From assembly GCA_903911145.1 (NCBI GenBank), contig CAIWCD010000048.1:145984-209983 (forward strand): a DNA stretch of 64,000 nucleotides, written 5' to 3'. This document shows, piece after piece, positions 35,373-44,102 of this stretch. Numbering within the stretch: position 1 is the stretch's first letter; every line of letters begins with the position of its first letter. The notes below the pieces were generated by a model. The model was not told where the DNA came from, did not search any database, and worked only from the letters and a program-made list of their open reading frames with translations. This DNA comes from an uncultured delta proteobacterium (GTDB lineage: Bacteria; Myxococcota; Myxococcia; Myxococcales; 40CM-4-68-19). A program made the translations under genes and the position numbers.

Positions 35373-36550
35373 GCGCCCGGAACGATCCGCTCGATGGTGC
35401 CGCCAGCGCCGAGGCGCAGCCCGTCGCCCTTCTCGCTCAACCCGCGCAGGCGCACGCAGTCGCCGCGCGAGGCCTCCTCGAAAATCGCGTTGGCCTCGGT
35501 CGCGTCGCGATCGAGGCGGGCCACCGCGAGGCGACCTCGCTCGGCGCAGACGAACAGTCGCTTCTTGCCCTTCTCGTGAGGAGGCACGCCGACCACGCGA
35601 AAGAGATCTGCTGCGGGAGTTGGCACCTCGCGCGACAGCAGGAGCGGCGCGAAGGAGAGCGGCGCCTCGGCGTGCAGACCCAGTTCGCGCGAGAGCTGCA
35701 GCAGATGCGGCGGCGCGTCCCACGACACCTCTGCAGTGCACCAGTCGCGCGGATTCACCAACGCGGGGCAGGCCTGCTGGGTCAAGCAGGGAGCGAGCGC
35801 GCGAAGCGGCGAGACGCCGGCCGGCGGAGCGAGCAGCCGATCGCGCACCTCGAGCAGTGCCCTGCCGGTCTCGCGCAGCGCGGGCTCGACGACGAGCAGC
35901 GCTCCCGCCTGCGCCAGATGCGCGTCGCAGAGCTTGCGCAGAAACGCCGCGCGCTCATCGAGAGTGAGTGGAAGCTCCGAGAGCAGATGGGCCGCGCTGA
36001 TGAGATCGTAAGCACCAAGCGAAGCATCGAGTGGCGTCGCAGAGAGATCTGCCCGCCTCGTCGTCAGAGTGAAGTTCGGGCGATGCAGCGCCAGCGCGCG
36101 CGCTTCACCAAGCGCTGCTTCGCTCTCGTCAACGAGGAGCGCCTCGACACGAACACCGCGCGCCACGAGATGGTCGGCCAGCGCGATCGCCGCCGGGCCG
36201 GGGCCAGCGCCGAGGTCGAGAATCCGCACAGGAGTCGTGCGGCCGGCGAGCGAAAAAGGCAGAGCGGAAAGAGTGAGCGCAGCCCGCACGCGCGCGTAGC
36301 TCTGCGGCCACCACCAGAGCAGATAGGCGCCAAGATGAACCGGGCGATCGTAGGTCGCAGCGCGGGCAAGCAGCCGCTCGCCGACGAGACCTTCGTGTAG
36401 TTCGGACACCATCCCAGCGGCGCGCTTGAGTTCGCCCGGTCCCAGACGATCCTCGGGCCCGCCCGAAAGCTTGAGCAGCGCTCGCGCACGAGAGAGCAGA
36501 CGCGGAACGTGCGCGCGCAGATCCGATGCAGAGCGTGCGTCAAGCTTCAT
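35369..36550 (-). CDS. Rsm22-like small-subunit rRNA methyltransferase
   Basis: The 393-aa product has a SAM-binding core (ILDLGAGPGPAAIALADHL, then VDESEAALGEARAL) and the three-cysteine segment ACLTQQACPALVNPRDWC. This fits the mitochondrial/bacterial Rsm22 family, thought to act on the small ribosomal subunit. A C-terminal beta-domain ends the protein. Its start overlaps the rluD stop by 4 nt and its stop overlaps miaA, so four RNA- and lipid-related genes are tightly coupled. Confidence 0.85.
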   Translation of the reverse strand: MKLDARSASDLRAHVPRLLSRARALLKLSGGPEDRLGPGELKRAAGMVSELHEGLVGERLLARAATYDRPVHLGAYLLWWWPQSYARVRAALTLSALPFSLAGRTTPVRILDLGAGPGPAAIALADHLVARGVRVEALLVDESEAALGEARALALHRPNFTLTTRRADLSATPLDASLGAYDLISAAHLLSELPLTLDERAAFLRKLCDAHLAQAGALLVVEPALRETGRALLEVRDRLLAPPAGVSPLRALAPCLTQQACPALVNPRDWCTAEVSWDAPPHLLQLSRELGLHAEAPLSFAPLLLSREVPTPAADLFRVVGVPPHEKGKKRLFVCAERGRLAVARLDRDATEANAIFEEASRGDCVRLRGLSEKGDGLRLGAGGTIERIVPGA

Positions 36551-37689
36551 CGCCGCGTCCCGTCGCTGCGCCTTCGTCCGCTGCGGTCGCTGCTCTTCTT
36601 CTCGACGCGCGGCGCGATGTCCGTGCCCGCGATCGCACGCGCACCCGCTCCTGGCGCGGCCCTCCGCTCATCATCGCCTTCGCCGCGCAGCGTGTGCGCG
36701 CGCGCCGTCAATGCGGCAGCATCGATTCCCAGCATCGCGAAACCGGCACGAAGCTCCTCGGGAAGCGGCGCCACGCAAGCGACGCGCACGCCCGTGATCG
36801 GATGCTGAAACTCGAGCACCCACGCATGCAGCGCCTGGCGACCGATCGCGCGCGCAGCCTCGCGCAGAGGGGCCGTGAGACCAAGACGCCCCTCTCGCTT
36901 CGTGCCGCCGTAGAGAGCATCTGCGAGGAGCGGATGCCCTGCATCGGAGAAGTGCGCGCGGATCTGGTGCGTGCGGCCGGTGAGCAGATCGACCTCGAGG
37001 ACGCTCGCGCCCGCGCCACCAACGGATTCGCTCGTCGCACGCGCCAGCACTCTCCAGCGCGTCACCGCACGCTTGCCGCTCTCAACGCGCGAACTGAATC
37101 GCTTGCGTTCGACCGGGTGTCGTCCATAGAGCGTGTCGAGTTCACCGCTCTCGGCGGGCTGTCCGTGGACGATCGCGAGATAGCGCTTCTCGACGTCGCG
37201 CGCCTTGAACGCAGCCTGCAAGCCGGTGAGCGCCGCCTCGCTCTTGGCGACCACGAGGCAGCCGGACGTGTCCTTGTCGAGACGATGCACGATGCCGGGC
37301 CGCAGCTCCCCGCCGATCCCGCGCAGATCCGCAATGTGGTGCAGAAGCCCGTGCACGAGCGTCGCCCCTGCGCCACCAGCACCAGGATGGACCGAAATCC
37401 CGGCGGGCTTGTCGAGCACGAGCAGATGCTTGTCTTCGTAGAGCGGGCGCAGCTTGAGGTCCTGGGCGACGAGCGCGACCGCTCTGGGCGCGGGGATCTC
37501 GACGGTGACGAGCGACCCAGCGCGCACACGCAGCGAGGCCTTCGCGGGCAGCGAATCGACCTTCACCTGCCCCTCATCGATGAGCTGCTGGGCGCGCGCA
37601 CGCGACAACTCGGACGCATGCGACGCGACGAACTGATCGAGCCGCGCGCCAGCCTCCGCAGCCTCGACCGTGAAGCTCCTCGCCTTCAC
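36547..37689 (-). CDS. rluD: RluA/RluD-family 23S rRNA pseudouridine synthase
   Basis: The enzyme converts uridines in 23S rRNA to pseudouridine. The 380-aa product has an N-terminal S4 RNA-binding domain (about residues 12-75, with GARLDQFVASH) and a catalytic domain carrying HRLDKDTSGCLVVAKS, whose Asp is the catalytic residue, and LLTGRTHQIRAHF. A basic, Ala/Arg-rich tail of about 60 residues is unusual. RluD (positions 1911/1915/1917) is the likeliest member, but target sites cannot be read here. Confidence 0.92.
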   Translation of the reverse strand: MKARSFTVEAAEAGARLDQFVASHASELSRARAQQLIDEGQVKVDSLPAKASLRVRAGSLVTVEIPAPRAVALVAQDLKLRPLYEDKHLLVLDKPAGISVHPGAGGAGATLVHGLLHHIADLRGIGGELRPGIVHRLDKDTSGCLVVAKSEAALTGLQAAFKARDVEKRYLAIVHGQPAESGELDTLYGRHPVERKRFSSRVESGKRAVTRWRVLARATSESVGGAGASVLEVDLLTGRTHQIRAHFSDAGHPLLADALYGGTKREGRLGLTAPLREAARAIGRQALHAWVLEFQHPITGVRVACVAPLPEELRAGFAMLGIDAAALTARAHTLRGEGDDERRAAPGAGARAIAGTDIAPRVEKKSSDRSGRRRSDGTRR

Positions 37690-37955
37690 CAGATCTTCGA
37701 CGGCGTGCGCTCCTGGCGCTTCAAGATCACGTCGACCAGCGCCCTCTCGAAGAAGTGCGTCGCCGCGTAATATTCAGGTTTGAGGCTCGCCTCGTAGTTC
37801 GCCCTGCCCTCTTCGATCTCCTCGGCGAGCAGCGTGAAGAGGGTGTCGTTCTCGATGCCCTCCTTGATCTTGGCCGTGTTGTAGGCCGCGATGTCCGAAG
37901 CGATGAAGCGCGCGCGGCGATTGGCGGCTTCCGGCGTGTCGATGAGAGTTGCCAT
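37686..37955 (-). CDS. Conserved small protein of unknown function
   Basis: An 89-aa hydrophilic, mostly helical protein (MATLIDTPEAANRRARFI, then AAYNTAKIKEGIENDTLF). It has no signal peptide, cysteine or known motif. Its stop overlaps rluD by 4 nt and its start lies 10 nt after the stop of the HNH gene, so it is translated with both. The ATG at 37955 is preferred over a longer frame starting at 38036 whose extra residues are Arg/Ser-rich. Confidence 0.75.
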   Translation of the reverse strand: MATLIDTPEAANRRARFIASDIAAYNTAKIKEGIENDTLFTLLAEEIEEGRANYEASLKPEYYAATHFFERALVDVILKRQERTPSKIW

Positions 37956-37965
37956 GCGTGGGACT

Positions 37966-38568
37966 CTACTCGCCCGACAGCTCTGCGTTCCAGTACGCAA
38001 GCTCGGCCAGAGAGAGAAAAGGCAGCCACTGCGCATAGAGCGGCCCGCGATTGGGAGTCGGGCGCAACAGCGGCGTCCACTTCGGACGCACCGGCAATTT
38101 CATCAGACGCATGCCCGCCTCCTCTGGCGTGCGCCCGCCTTTGCGCAGATTGCACGGCACGCACGAACAGACCACGTTCTCCCAGCTCGTCACGCCGCCC
38201 TTCACGCGCGGAATGACATGATCGAGGTTGAGCTCGGCGCGCGAGGGATGTTTGCCGCAGTACTGGCAGGTGTTCTTATCGCGCGCATAGATATTCAGGC
38301 GCGAGAAGCGGACCTTGGCGCGCGGCAGATGATCATAGGCCTGCAATAGAATCACGCGCGGAACCTTGAGCCGCCGTGACGACGTGCCGATCGACTCTTC
38401 GTTGAGTGCCGCCGACAGCTGCGCCCAGCTCTCGAAATCAAACGTCTGATACTGCTCGTCCACCGCCCGCGCGGCCCCGCGATACAGCAGGATGATCGCC
38501 CGCCGCACGCTGGTGACGTGAATCGGCTGATAGTTGCGATTGAGCACCAGAACACTGGATGAAAGCAC
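37966..38568 (-). CDS. HNH endonuclease domain protein
   Basis: The 200-aa product carries a zinc-bound HNH fold: CQYCGKHPSRAELNLDHVIP with the catalytic His, then CVPCNLRKGGRTP. The N-terminal region (VLVLNRNYQPIHVTSVRRA) matches a widely conserved family of housekeeping HNH proteins in this lineage, not a restriction enzyme with an adjacent methylase. The GTG start at 38568 is supported by an AGGAGG ribosome site 6 nt upstream. A target is unknown. Confidence 0.85.
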   Translation of the reverse strand: MLSSSVLVLNRNYQPIHVTSVRRAIILLYRGAARAVDEQYQTFDFESWAQLSAALNEESIGTSSRRLKVPRVILLQAYDHLPRAKVRFSRLNIYARDKNTCQYCGKHPSRAELNLDHVIPRVKGGVTSWENVVCSCVPCNLRKGGRTPEEAGMRLMKLPVRPKWTPLLRPTPNRGPLYAQWLPFLSLAELAYWNAELSGE

Positions 38569-38734
38569 GTGCGTCCTCCTCTGCTCGCGCGATGTCCATC
38601 GAAGGCCAGCCGATTCAACTCTCTGCTGATGATAACGTCGCTGCCTCGGCAACGCGAGGCAGACAGGCGCTCTTGCCGAATGCACTGCTTGCGGCCGGGG
38701 TGAACGCGCGCGCGTCGTTCGTCAATCACGGTGG

Positions 38735-38758
38735 ATTAACAATTAATCGCTTGTTAAT
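38735..38758. promoter_or_regulatory. AT-rich inverted repeat upstream of the HNH gene
   Basis: ATTAACAA (38735-38742) and TTGTTAAT (38751-38758) form a perfect 8-bp palindrome around TTAATCGC. It overlaps the lytic transglycosylase stop and stands in the 185-nt space upstream of the HNH gene. It is strongly AT-rich in a GC-rich genome, so it could be an operator; a weak terminator is the other option. Confidence 0.35.
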
Positions 38759-41405
38759 GCGCCACTGCGGCCCGGACGGGAAACTGCTGCGCGACACCGG
38801 GCAATCGAGCCGCGCCCGCGCCATAGAGATAAAGGTATGCGCCATAGCTGCGCAGGCAGCGCTTCACATAGCCACGCGTTTCGTCGAGCGGGATCTCCTC
38901 GACGAAGGCATCCATCGACTCGTTGCCGCGCGCCTTCAACCAGTTCCCGACATTACCGGGCCCGGCGTTATAGGAGGCATAAGCGAGCGCGGGGTGATTA
39001 AAATGGGAGACGAGCTCGCCCAGATAACTTCCGCCAATGCGGATATTGACCGCCGGGTCATAGAGCTGCTGGGTATTAAATCCTTTCAGCTTGAGCTTCT
39101 TCGCGACGCCACGCGCGGTCGCCGGCATCACCTGCGTCAGCCCGATCGCGCCCACCGTCGAGAAGGCCCGGGGATCGAGCGCGCTCTCCTCGCGCATCAA
39201 GGCCTGCAGCAGATCGGGAGGAATGCTGGCAGCGCCGGTGCTCTTGACGATCAGATCGCGAAACGCGAGCGGATAGGCGAGCGCCGCCGCGCGCAGAGCG
39301 AGCGGGAGCCGCGGACGGCGCAGGAGCTCGCGCAGCTCGACACGGACAATCTGGTGCGCCGCGCGAGGCTCGCCTGCGCGCGAGAGGAGGTCAGCGAGCA
39401 GCGTGAGCGGCTCGAATCCAGCGGCCCCGGCATCGCGCGCGGGCTGCCGATCAACCGCAGCCAACTCGCGCTGCGTCTCGGTCGTGAAGCCCAGACGCAA
39501 CAGCGCAATCCCGGCAGCGAGATGCGGATCCTGCGCGAGCGCTCCAGCGTGCAGAGGCGCGCTGCGCGCGGTCGCGAGCGTGCGAGGGATCTCGGCGGCA
39601 TCGGAGGACTCAAGCTGCGCGGACGCCTGCGGATCAAGTTGGGCATAGCGGAGGCGCGCGAGCAGGCCGTAGTACGTCAGCGGCCGCTCCGTGATGAGCC
39701 AGAGCAGGTCGGTCCGGGCCGCCGTCAGAGCGGTCGCGCGCGCCGATTCGCTCTGCGCATCCTCGGGCTCGAGAAGTGTGCGGGCGCGCCAATAACGGGC
39801 CCGCTCCTCACCTGTTCCATCCGCATCGGGACGGGCCGCAAGCTGATCGAGAACCGCGAGTCCATCGCGCGCGTGGCCCTCTGTGCGCATCGACCAGAAG
39901 AGCTGGAAGATCGCTTCGGGGCGCGTATCGGCAGCCTGGAACTGATCGACGAGCCGCTGCAGCAGCGCGCGCGCGCCCGTGTTGTCCCCGGCCTTGCGCC
40001 GCACGAGCGCCTGGTTCAGCAGCGCATCATCGGCGAGCGAGGAGGTGGGAAAGCGCGTCGCGAGCGCGTCCCAGAGCGCCTCGGCGTCCGGCTTGCTCGC
40101 GAGTGTCTCGAGCTGCGCGAGGAGAAAGAGCGCACGCGCGCGAACATCGGGATCGGCGCAGCGCAGCACCACGGGCGCGAGGTTCTCGCGCGCCTTCGTG
40201 TAGTCGTGCAGACGGCGCAGAGCGCGGCCTTGCGTGAGGCGCGCGCGGCAGGCGAGCGGATCCGCGGGAGATGCCGGCGGCCGAGAGATCTCTTCGGGAG
40301 TTGGCTCGTGCTGCACGGGAAGCGCACCCGGCGCGAAGATCTTCACGGCCGCCGCGAGCAGTCCTCCGGGCGTGCGATCGCCCGGGCAACCGAGCGTGCA
40401 GAGCGAAGGCAGCGGCAGATGCGAGACCTGATCGAGCGCCTCTTTCGAGCGCTGCGCATCGAGGAGAATCTCCGCTCGGTGAACGAGCTTCTCGAGCGGA
40501 ACCGGTGCCGCGCCCGCGCCCAGCGCACGATCGCGCGCCTGCGCCGACGACGACGCCGAAGAGAGCGGATGCTCGACCCACGCCGCGCGGTAGTGCGCAC
40601 GCGCAAGATCCTTCGCGAGAGCGGCCTCCTGCGCCTGTCCCGCGAGCAGCTGCGCAGAGGCGACATCCGCGCGCACGCGACCGTCAAAAATCGGCTGCAG
40701 CGTCTCTTCCACGCGCGCTGCGGTGGCCGGTCCCGCGGGGCGCAGCTTCATCTGCTGGCGCGCCCGCTCAAGCAGCGCCTGATCCGCATCGACATAGCGA
40801 AGCGAAACCTGGCCGAGCAGCAGCTCTCCGCGCGCGCTGTCTCCGGCATCGATCGCACAGAGCGCCGCCAGGTGCGTCGCGCGATCGGCGAGCGGTCCGC
40901 CCTCGAGAACGAGCTGTTCGAACAGCTTGCGAGCGGCCGCCGACTGTCCTGAGGCACGCAGCGCCAGCGCGCGCAGCCAGCGGGTCGGAGAGTCCTTTGG
41001 CGCGGCAGGGAGCAGCGCCAGCGCCTGCGCCGCCTTGCCGCTCTGGAGCGCCACCAGCGCGGCTTTGCTCTTGCCGGATGCAAAGTACGGAGCGAGCTCG
41101 TGCTCACCGATCGCCGGTCCGCGCAACGCATCCGGGACCTCGACCGCCGCGTCGTCGACCGCGTCCTGCGCGAGCGACACCTCATCGCCCGCGGCATTTT
41201 CTGGCGAGACCGAATCCTGATCGGGGCGAATCATCTCCACGCTGTTCGGCGAGGCACTGCCCGCCGCAGGAGTGTTCGTCGGCGCGGGCGCTGGCCCTCG
41301 TTGCGCATTGCCGCCATCGTTGGCCTGCGCCCGAGCCCCCGCAACGAGCGCAAGAGAGAGCAAGACGCCAAATGCGCACCACATCGCCCAGCGTGTCCGC
41401 TTCAT
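38754..41405 (-). CDS. slt: Soluble lytic murein transglycosylase (Slt70-like)
   Basis: The enzyme cleaves glycan strands of peptidoglycan in the periplasm. The 883-aa product has a signal peptide (about residues 1-26), a long alpha-helical TPR-like region (about 90-690), and a C-terminal SLT domain. The catalytic Glu lies in LMREESALDPRAFS, followed by GAIGLTQVMPAT and ALAYASYNAGPGNVGNWL. Length is greater than E. coli Slt (about 645). The usual Ala/Asp-rich acidic linker follows the signal. Confidence 0.94.
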   Translation of the reverse strand: MKRTRWAMWCAFGVLLSLALVAGARAQANDGGNAQRGPAPAPTNTPAAGSASPNSVEMIRPDQDSVSPENAAGDEVSLAQDAVDDAAVEVPDALRGPAIGEHELAPYFASGKSKAALVALQSGKAAQALALLPAAPKDSPTRWLRALALRASGQSAAARKLFEQLVLEGGPLADRATHLAALCAIDAGDSARGELLLGQVSLRYVDADQALLERARQQMKLRPAGPATAARVEETLQPIFDGRVRADVASAQLLAGQAQEAALAKDLARAHYRAAWVEHPLSSASSSAQARDRALGAGAAPVPLEKLVHRAEILLDAQRSKEALDQVSHLPLPSLCTLGCPGDRTPGGLLAAAVKIFAPGALPVQHEPTPEEISRPPASPADPLACRARLTQGRALRRLHDYTKARENLAPVVLRCADPDVRARALFLLAQLETLASKPDAEALWDALATRFPTSSLADDALLNQALVRRKAGDNTGARALLQRLVDQFQAADTRPEAIFQLFWSMRTEGHARDGLAVLDQLAARPDADGTGEERARYWRARTLLEPEDAQSESARATALTAARTDLLWLITERPLTYYGLLARLRYAQLDPQASAQLESSDAAEIPRTLATARSAPLHAGALAQDPHLAAGIALLRLGFTTETQRELAAVDRQPARDAGAAGFEPLTLLADLLSRAGEPRAAHQIVRVELRELLRRPRLPLALRAAALAYPLAFRDLIVKSTGAASIPPDLLQALMREESALDPRAFSTVGAIGLTQVMPATARGVAKKLKLKGFNTQQLYDPAVNIRIGGSYLGELVSHFNHPALAYASYNAGPGNVGNWLKARGNESMDAFVEEIPLDETRGYVKRCLRSYGAYLYLYGAGAARLPGVAQQFPVRAAVAH

Positions 41406-41474
41406 CGCGGGAATCTCCCACCGCGATCTGCGAGCGTCAAAGAATCGCGAGCAGATTGATGCGGCGACGTCGCT

Positions 41475-44054
41475 TCAGCGCCCGAACGACTGGAGCTGGA
41501 AGCTGAAGCGCACCGACGGCTGGCTCAGCAGCGTTCCGTCGCGAAAGGGAAGATCGACGCCGAGCGAGAGTCCCGCGCAGCCGCAGGGCGGGCTCCACGC
41601 GAACGAGACGGTGTGGACGAGATTGGCGGTTCCGGCAACGAGCGTGCCTGGATGCCAGCTCAAGTCGTAGCCGAGCTTTGAACCTTTCGCGTCGATCGGG
41701 ATTGCCCAGGCCGCGCCTGCAGCGATGGTGCCGTTGAAATCTCCCGGCTCGGCGGCGAGCAGCGTCGCGGCAAACAGCTCGTCGATGCCGGCGCGAATCC
41801 GATCTCCGGCAGCTCCGCGCAAGATCGTCTCGGTCGTGTGCAGGTCATCCCCGCGCGCATCGTGCACAGCCGCCGTCGCCTGCGCGTACGAGACGAGATG
41901 GAGATGCCAGTCCCAGTTGAGCGCGCCACTCATCGAGAAATAGGGCAGCGAGAGCGAGAACGCGCCCGTCGCGTCGGCGAGTCGTGCTGCGCCCGCATGA
42001 TCCCAGAGGACGAAATCCTGCTGCAGCGTGAGCGAAGCAACGCGGGTGGGCGGCGCGTGCGGCGAGGGCTTGCTCCAGAGCGACTGGCGCAGCGCAATCG
42101 ACGTCTCGAACTCGCCCGTCGTGGGAGCGGCGCCATCGATCTCGTCGAGGCCGCGACGCAGCGCGGGCACGCCCAGAGCGGCCGAGCGCATCGCCGCACC
42201 GAGCGGTCGCGCCGTGCCAGGAGGAACTCCCTGCTCCGATTCGAGCGGCATCGCGGCATAGCTGAGCCCTCCCGAATCGGCAGAGTCCCCAATGGGTGGA
42301 CCGCCGCCGAGCAGCGCCGGAGCGATCGCGCGCGCGAAAACCTGCGGCTCGATCGTGTGCAGCAGCGTCCCGAAATTCCTCTCGAGAAGAAGGCTCGCCT
42401 CCGCGCCTGCGAGCGGCTGGAGTCGGCGCACGTTGCGCGCTTCGTCTCCGAGGAAGAACCACGCGTCAGCGCGCGCGCCCGCGTAGACCTTCCCTCGCAG
42501 CGCGAACTCTTCGGGCAGCGCAATAGAGAGCCTCGGAGAGACATCGAGGCGCAGGGTGGGCGGGCGAGAGAGATCGCCGCTGCCCTGCACCACCGCCGGC
42601 GTCGCTCCGAGATCGGTCGGCGAGAAGCCCGTGGCCTTCTGCTCTGCCGACGAGACCGCCGTCGCGACACTCACCGCGCTCGCCTCGGCCGAATACGCAA
42701 TGGGTCCGAACATCGTCGGCAGAAGCTGCAGAAACGGAGACGGCAGACGCGTCGGCGTCGCGCGCGCTTCAGCCCCGAAGAGGCGCCGGTCAGGCTGCGC
42801 GCCACTGGCGACGCGGAGATCCTGCAGGTAGGTCGCGTCGAACCCGAGCGCGAGCGTGCCGAGGTTGGCAAAGAGGCCGAGGTCGCTGCGCAGCGAATCG
42901 AGATAGCGCTCGAGCTGCGTCGGCTCTGTGTCCGCGATGAAGACTGCGTCGCTCGCGAGCTTGCCCTGCGCGACCAGTGTCGCACCGGAGAACTCGCTGC
43001 GTTCGGCGAATCGCAGCGTGCCACGAATCCCCGCAAAGCCGCGCCCAGAGCCATTTGGATGCTCGCCGGCAAACACTGAGGACGGGCTCTGTGCCAGCGA
43101 GTTCGGCGCCGCGAAATCCCCGAGGAGGTCGAGTGCGATCTCGCCGCTCGTGCCTTCGGCGGGAGCGCCGCGCAGTTCGAGCCCGAGCCGCGGCCCGCGC
43201 ACATTGCGGCTCGCGAGGTCCGAGCCGTGATCGCTGCCGAAGCTGCCGGTGAAGAGCCCCGGCGTGATCGTCGCGTCCCAGCTGCGGCCCAGCGTCAGAT
43301 AGATCGGCTGCGCGATGCGAAATCCGGTGGAGCTCGAGTAGCCAAGCTGCGGCGCGAGGAGCCCCGACTGGCGGGTTTCGAGTGGCAACGCCAGAGGAAG
43401 AAACGGGAGCGTCAAGCCAAGAAAACGAATGTGCGGACGAGAGAGATAGGCGCGATCTCCCTCGACGAGCACCTCCGGCGAGTCGATCTCGTAGTCGGGT
43501 CGCCCCACGCAATCGCAGGGCGTGACCGTGGTGTCGCCGAGCAGCGTCCTCCCGTCGTCGAGCTTGATCGCCCGCGCTGCGTGCAGCGTCGCCGCGTTGT
43601 GGCCGAGACCGCGCGCCGCTTTCGGATCGTCGAGCAGGTGCAGTTGCGGGCTCCAGAACTGCTTCACGTAGAGAACCGCATCGTCGAGATCGGTGGCGTG
43701 CGCGACCACATCGATGCGCGCGCTGTTCGCGATCGCCACCTCGGTTCCCTGGACTGCGAGCACCGGGCCGTCGAGGAAGAGCGCCTGCGCCGCATTGACG
43801 AAGCGCGCGCGGGACGCATGCAGAATCCCTTCGCGCCGCTCGACGAGAACGTGGCCCTCGAACGTCCAGTCGCCCGTGCCGCTGTCGTACCAGAGGCGAT
43901 CGGAAGTGACGTCGAACGGAACCGCACCCCCGAGGCCGTCCGCGGCGTGGTGCGCGGGAGCGTCGCTGCTCGGCGCCTCACCTCGCGCGCTGAACGCACA
44001 CGCGAAGAGCGCGATCGCACAGAGGCGCACTCCGAGTCGGCTCGAGCAGATCAC
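41475..44054 (-). CDS. lptD: LPS-assembly outer-membrane protein LptD
   Basis: LptD with LptE inserts LPS into the outer leaflet of the outer membrane. The 859-aa product has a signal peptide (about 1-25), an N-terminal OstA/LptA-like jellyroll (about 45-160, with VTSDRLWYDSGTGDWTFEGHV), and a large barrel ending in the aromatic strand SVRFSFQLQSFG. One Cys pair (CDC near 180) is present, unlike the four-cysteine pattern of E. coli. It lies downstream of an AMIN-domain gene on the same strand. Confidence 0.94.
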   Translation of the reverse strand: MICSSRLGVRLCAIALFACAFSARGEAPSSDAPAHHAADGLGGAVPFDVTSDRLWYDSGTGDWTFEGHVLVERREGILHASRARFVNAAQALFLDGPVLAVQGTEVAIANSARIDVVAHATDLDDAVLYVKQFWSPQLHLLDDPKAARGLGHNAATLHAARAIKLDDGRTLLGDTTVTPCDCVGRPDYEIDSPEVLVEGDRAYLSRPHIRFLGLTLPFLPLALPLETRQSGLLAPQLGYSSSTGFRIAQPIYLTLGRSWDATITPGLFTGSFGSDHGSDLASRNVRGPRLGLELRGAPAEGTSGEIALDLLGDFAAPNSLAQSPSSVFAGEHPNGSGRGFAGIRGTLRFAERSEFSGATLVAQGKLASDAVFIADTEPTQLERYLDSLRSDLGLFANLGTLALGFDATYLQDLRVASGAQPDRRLFGAEARATPTRLPSPFLQLLPTMFGPIAYSAEASAVSVATAVSSAEQKATGFSPTDLGATPAVVQGSGDLSRPPTLRLDVSPRLSIALPEEFALRGKVYAGARADAWFFLGDEARNVRRLQPLAGAEASLLLERNFGTLLHTIEPQVFARAIAPALLGGGPPIGDSADSGGLSYAAMPLESEQGVPPGTARPLGAAMRSAALGVPALRRGLDEIDGAAPTTGEFETSIALRQSLWSKPSPHAPPTRVASLTLQQDFVLWDHAGAARLADATGAFSLSLPYFSMSGALNWDWHLHLVSYAQATAAVHDARGDDLHTTETILRGAAGDRIRAGIDELFAATLLAAEPGDFNGTIAAGAAWAIPIDAKGSKLGYDLSWHPGTLVAGTANLVHTVSFAWSPPCGCAGLSLGVDLPFRDGTLLSQPSVRFSFQLQSFGR

Positions 44055-44102
44055 GGCGCGCCGATTCTGCAGCAGGCAGCGGCCATCATGCGATCCACCT
44101 CG

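Noticed and set aside
37966-38568. HNH gene as part of a restriction-modification system
   Set aside because: No methylase is adjacent and the protein resembles a widespread housekeeping HNH family.
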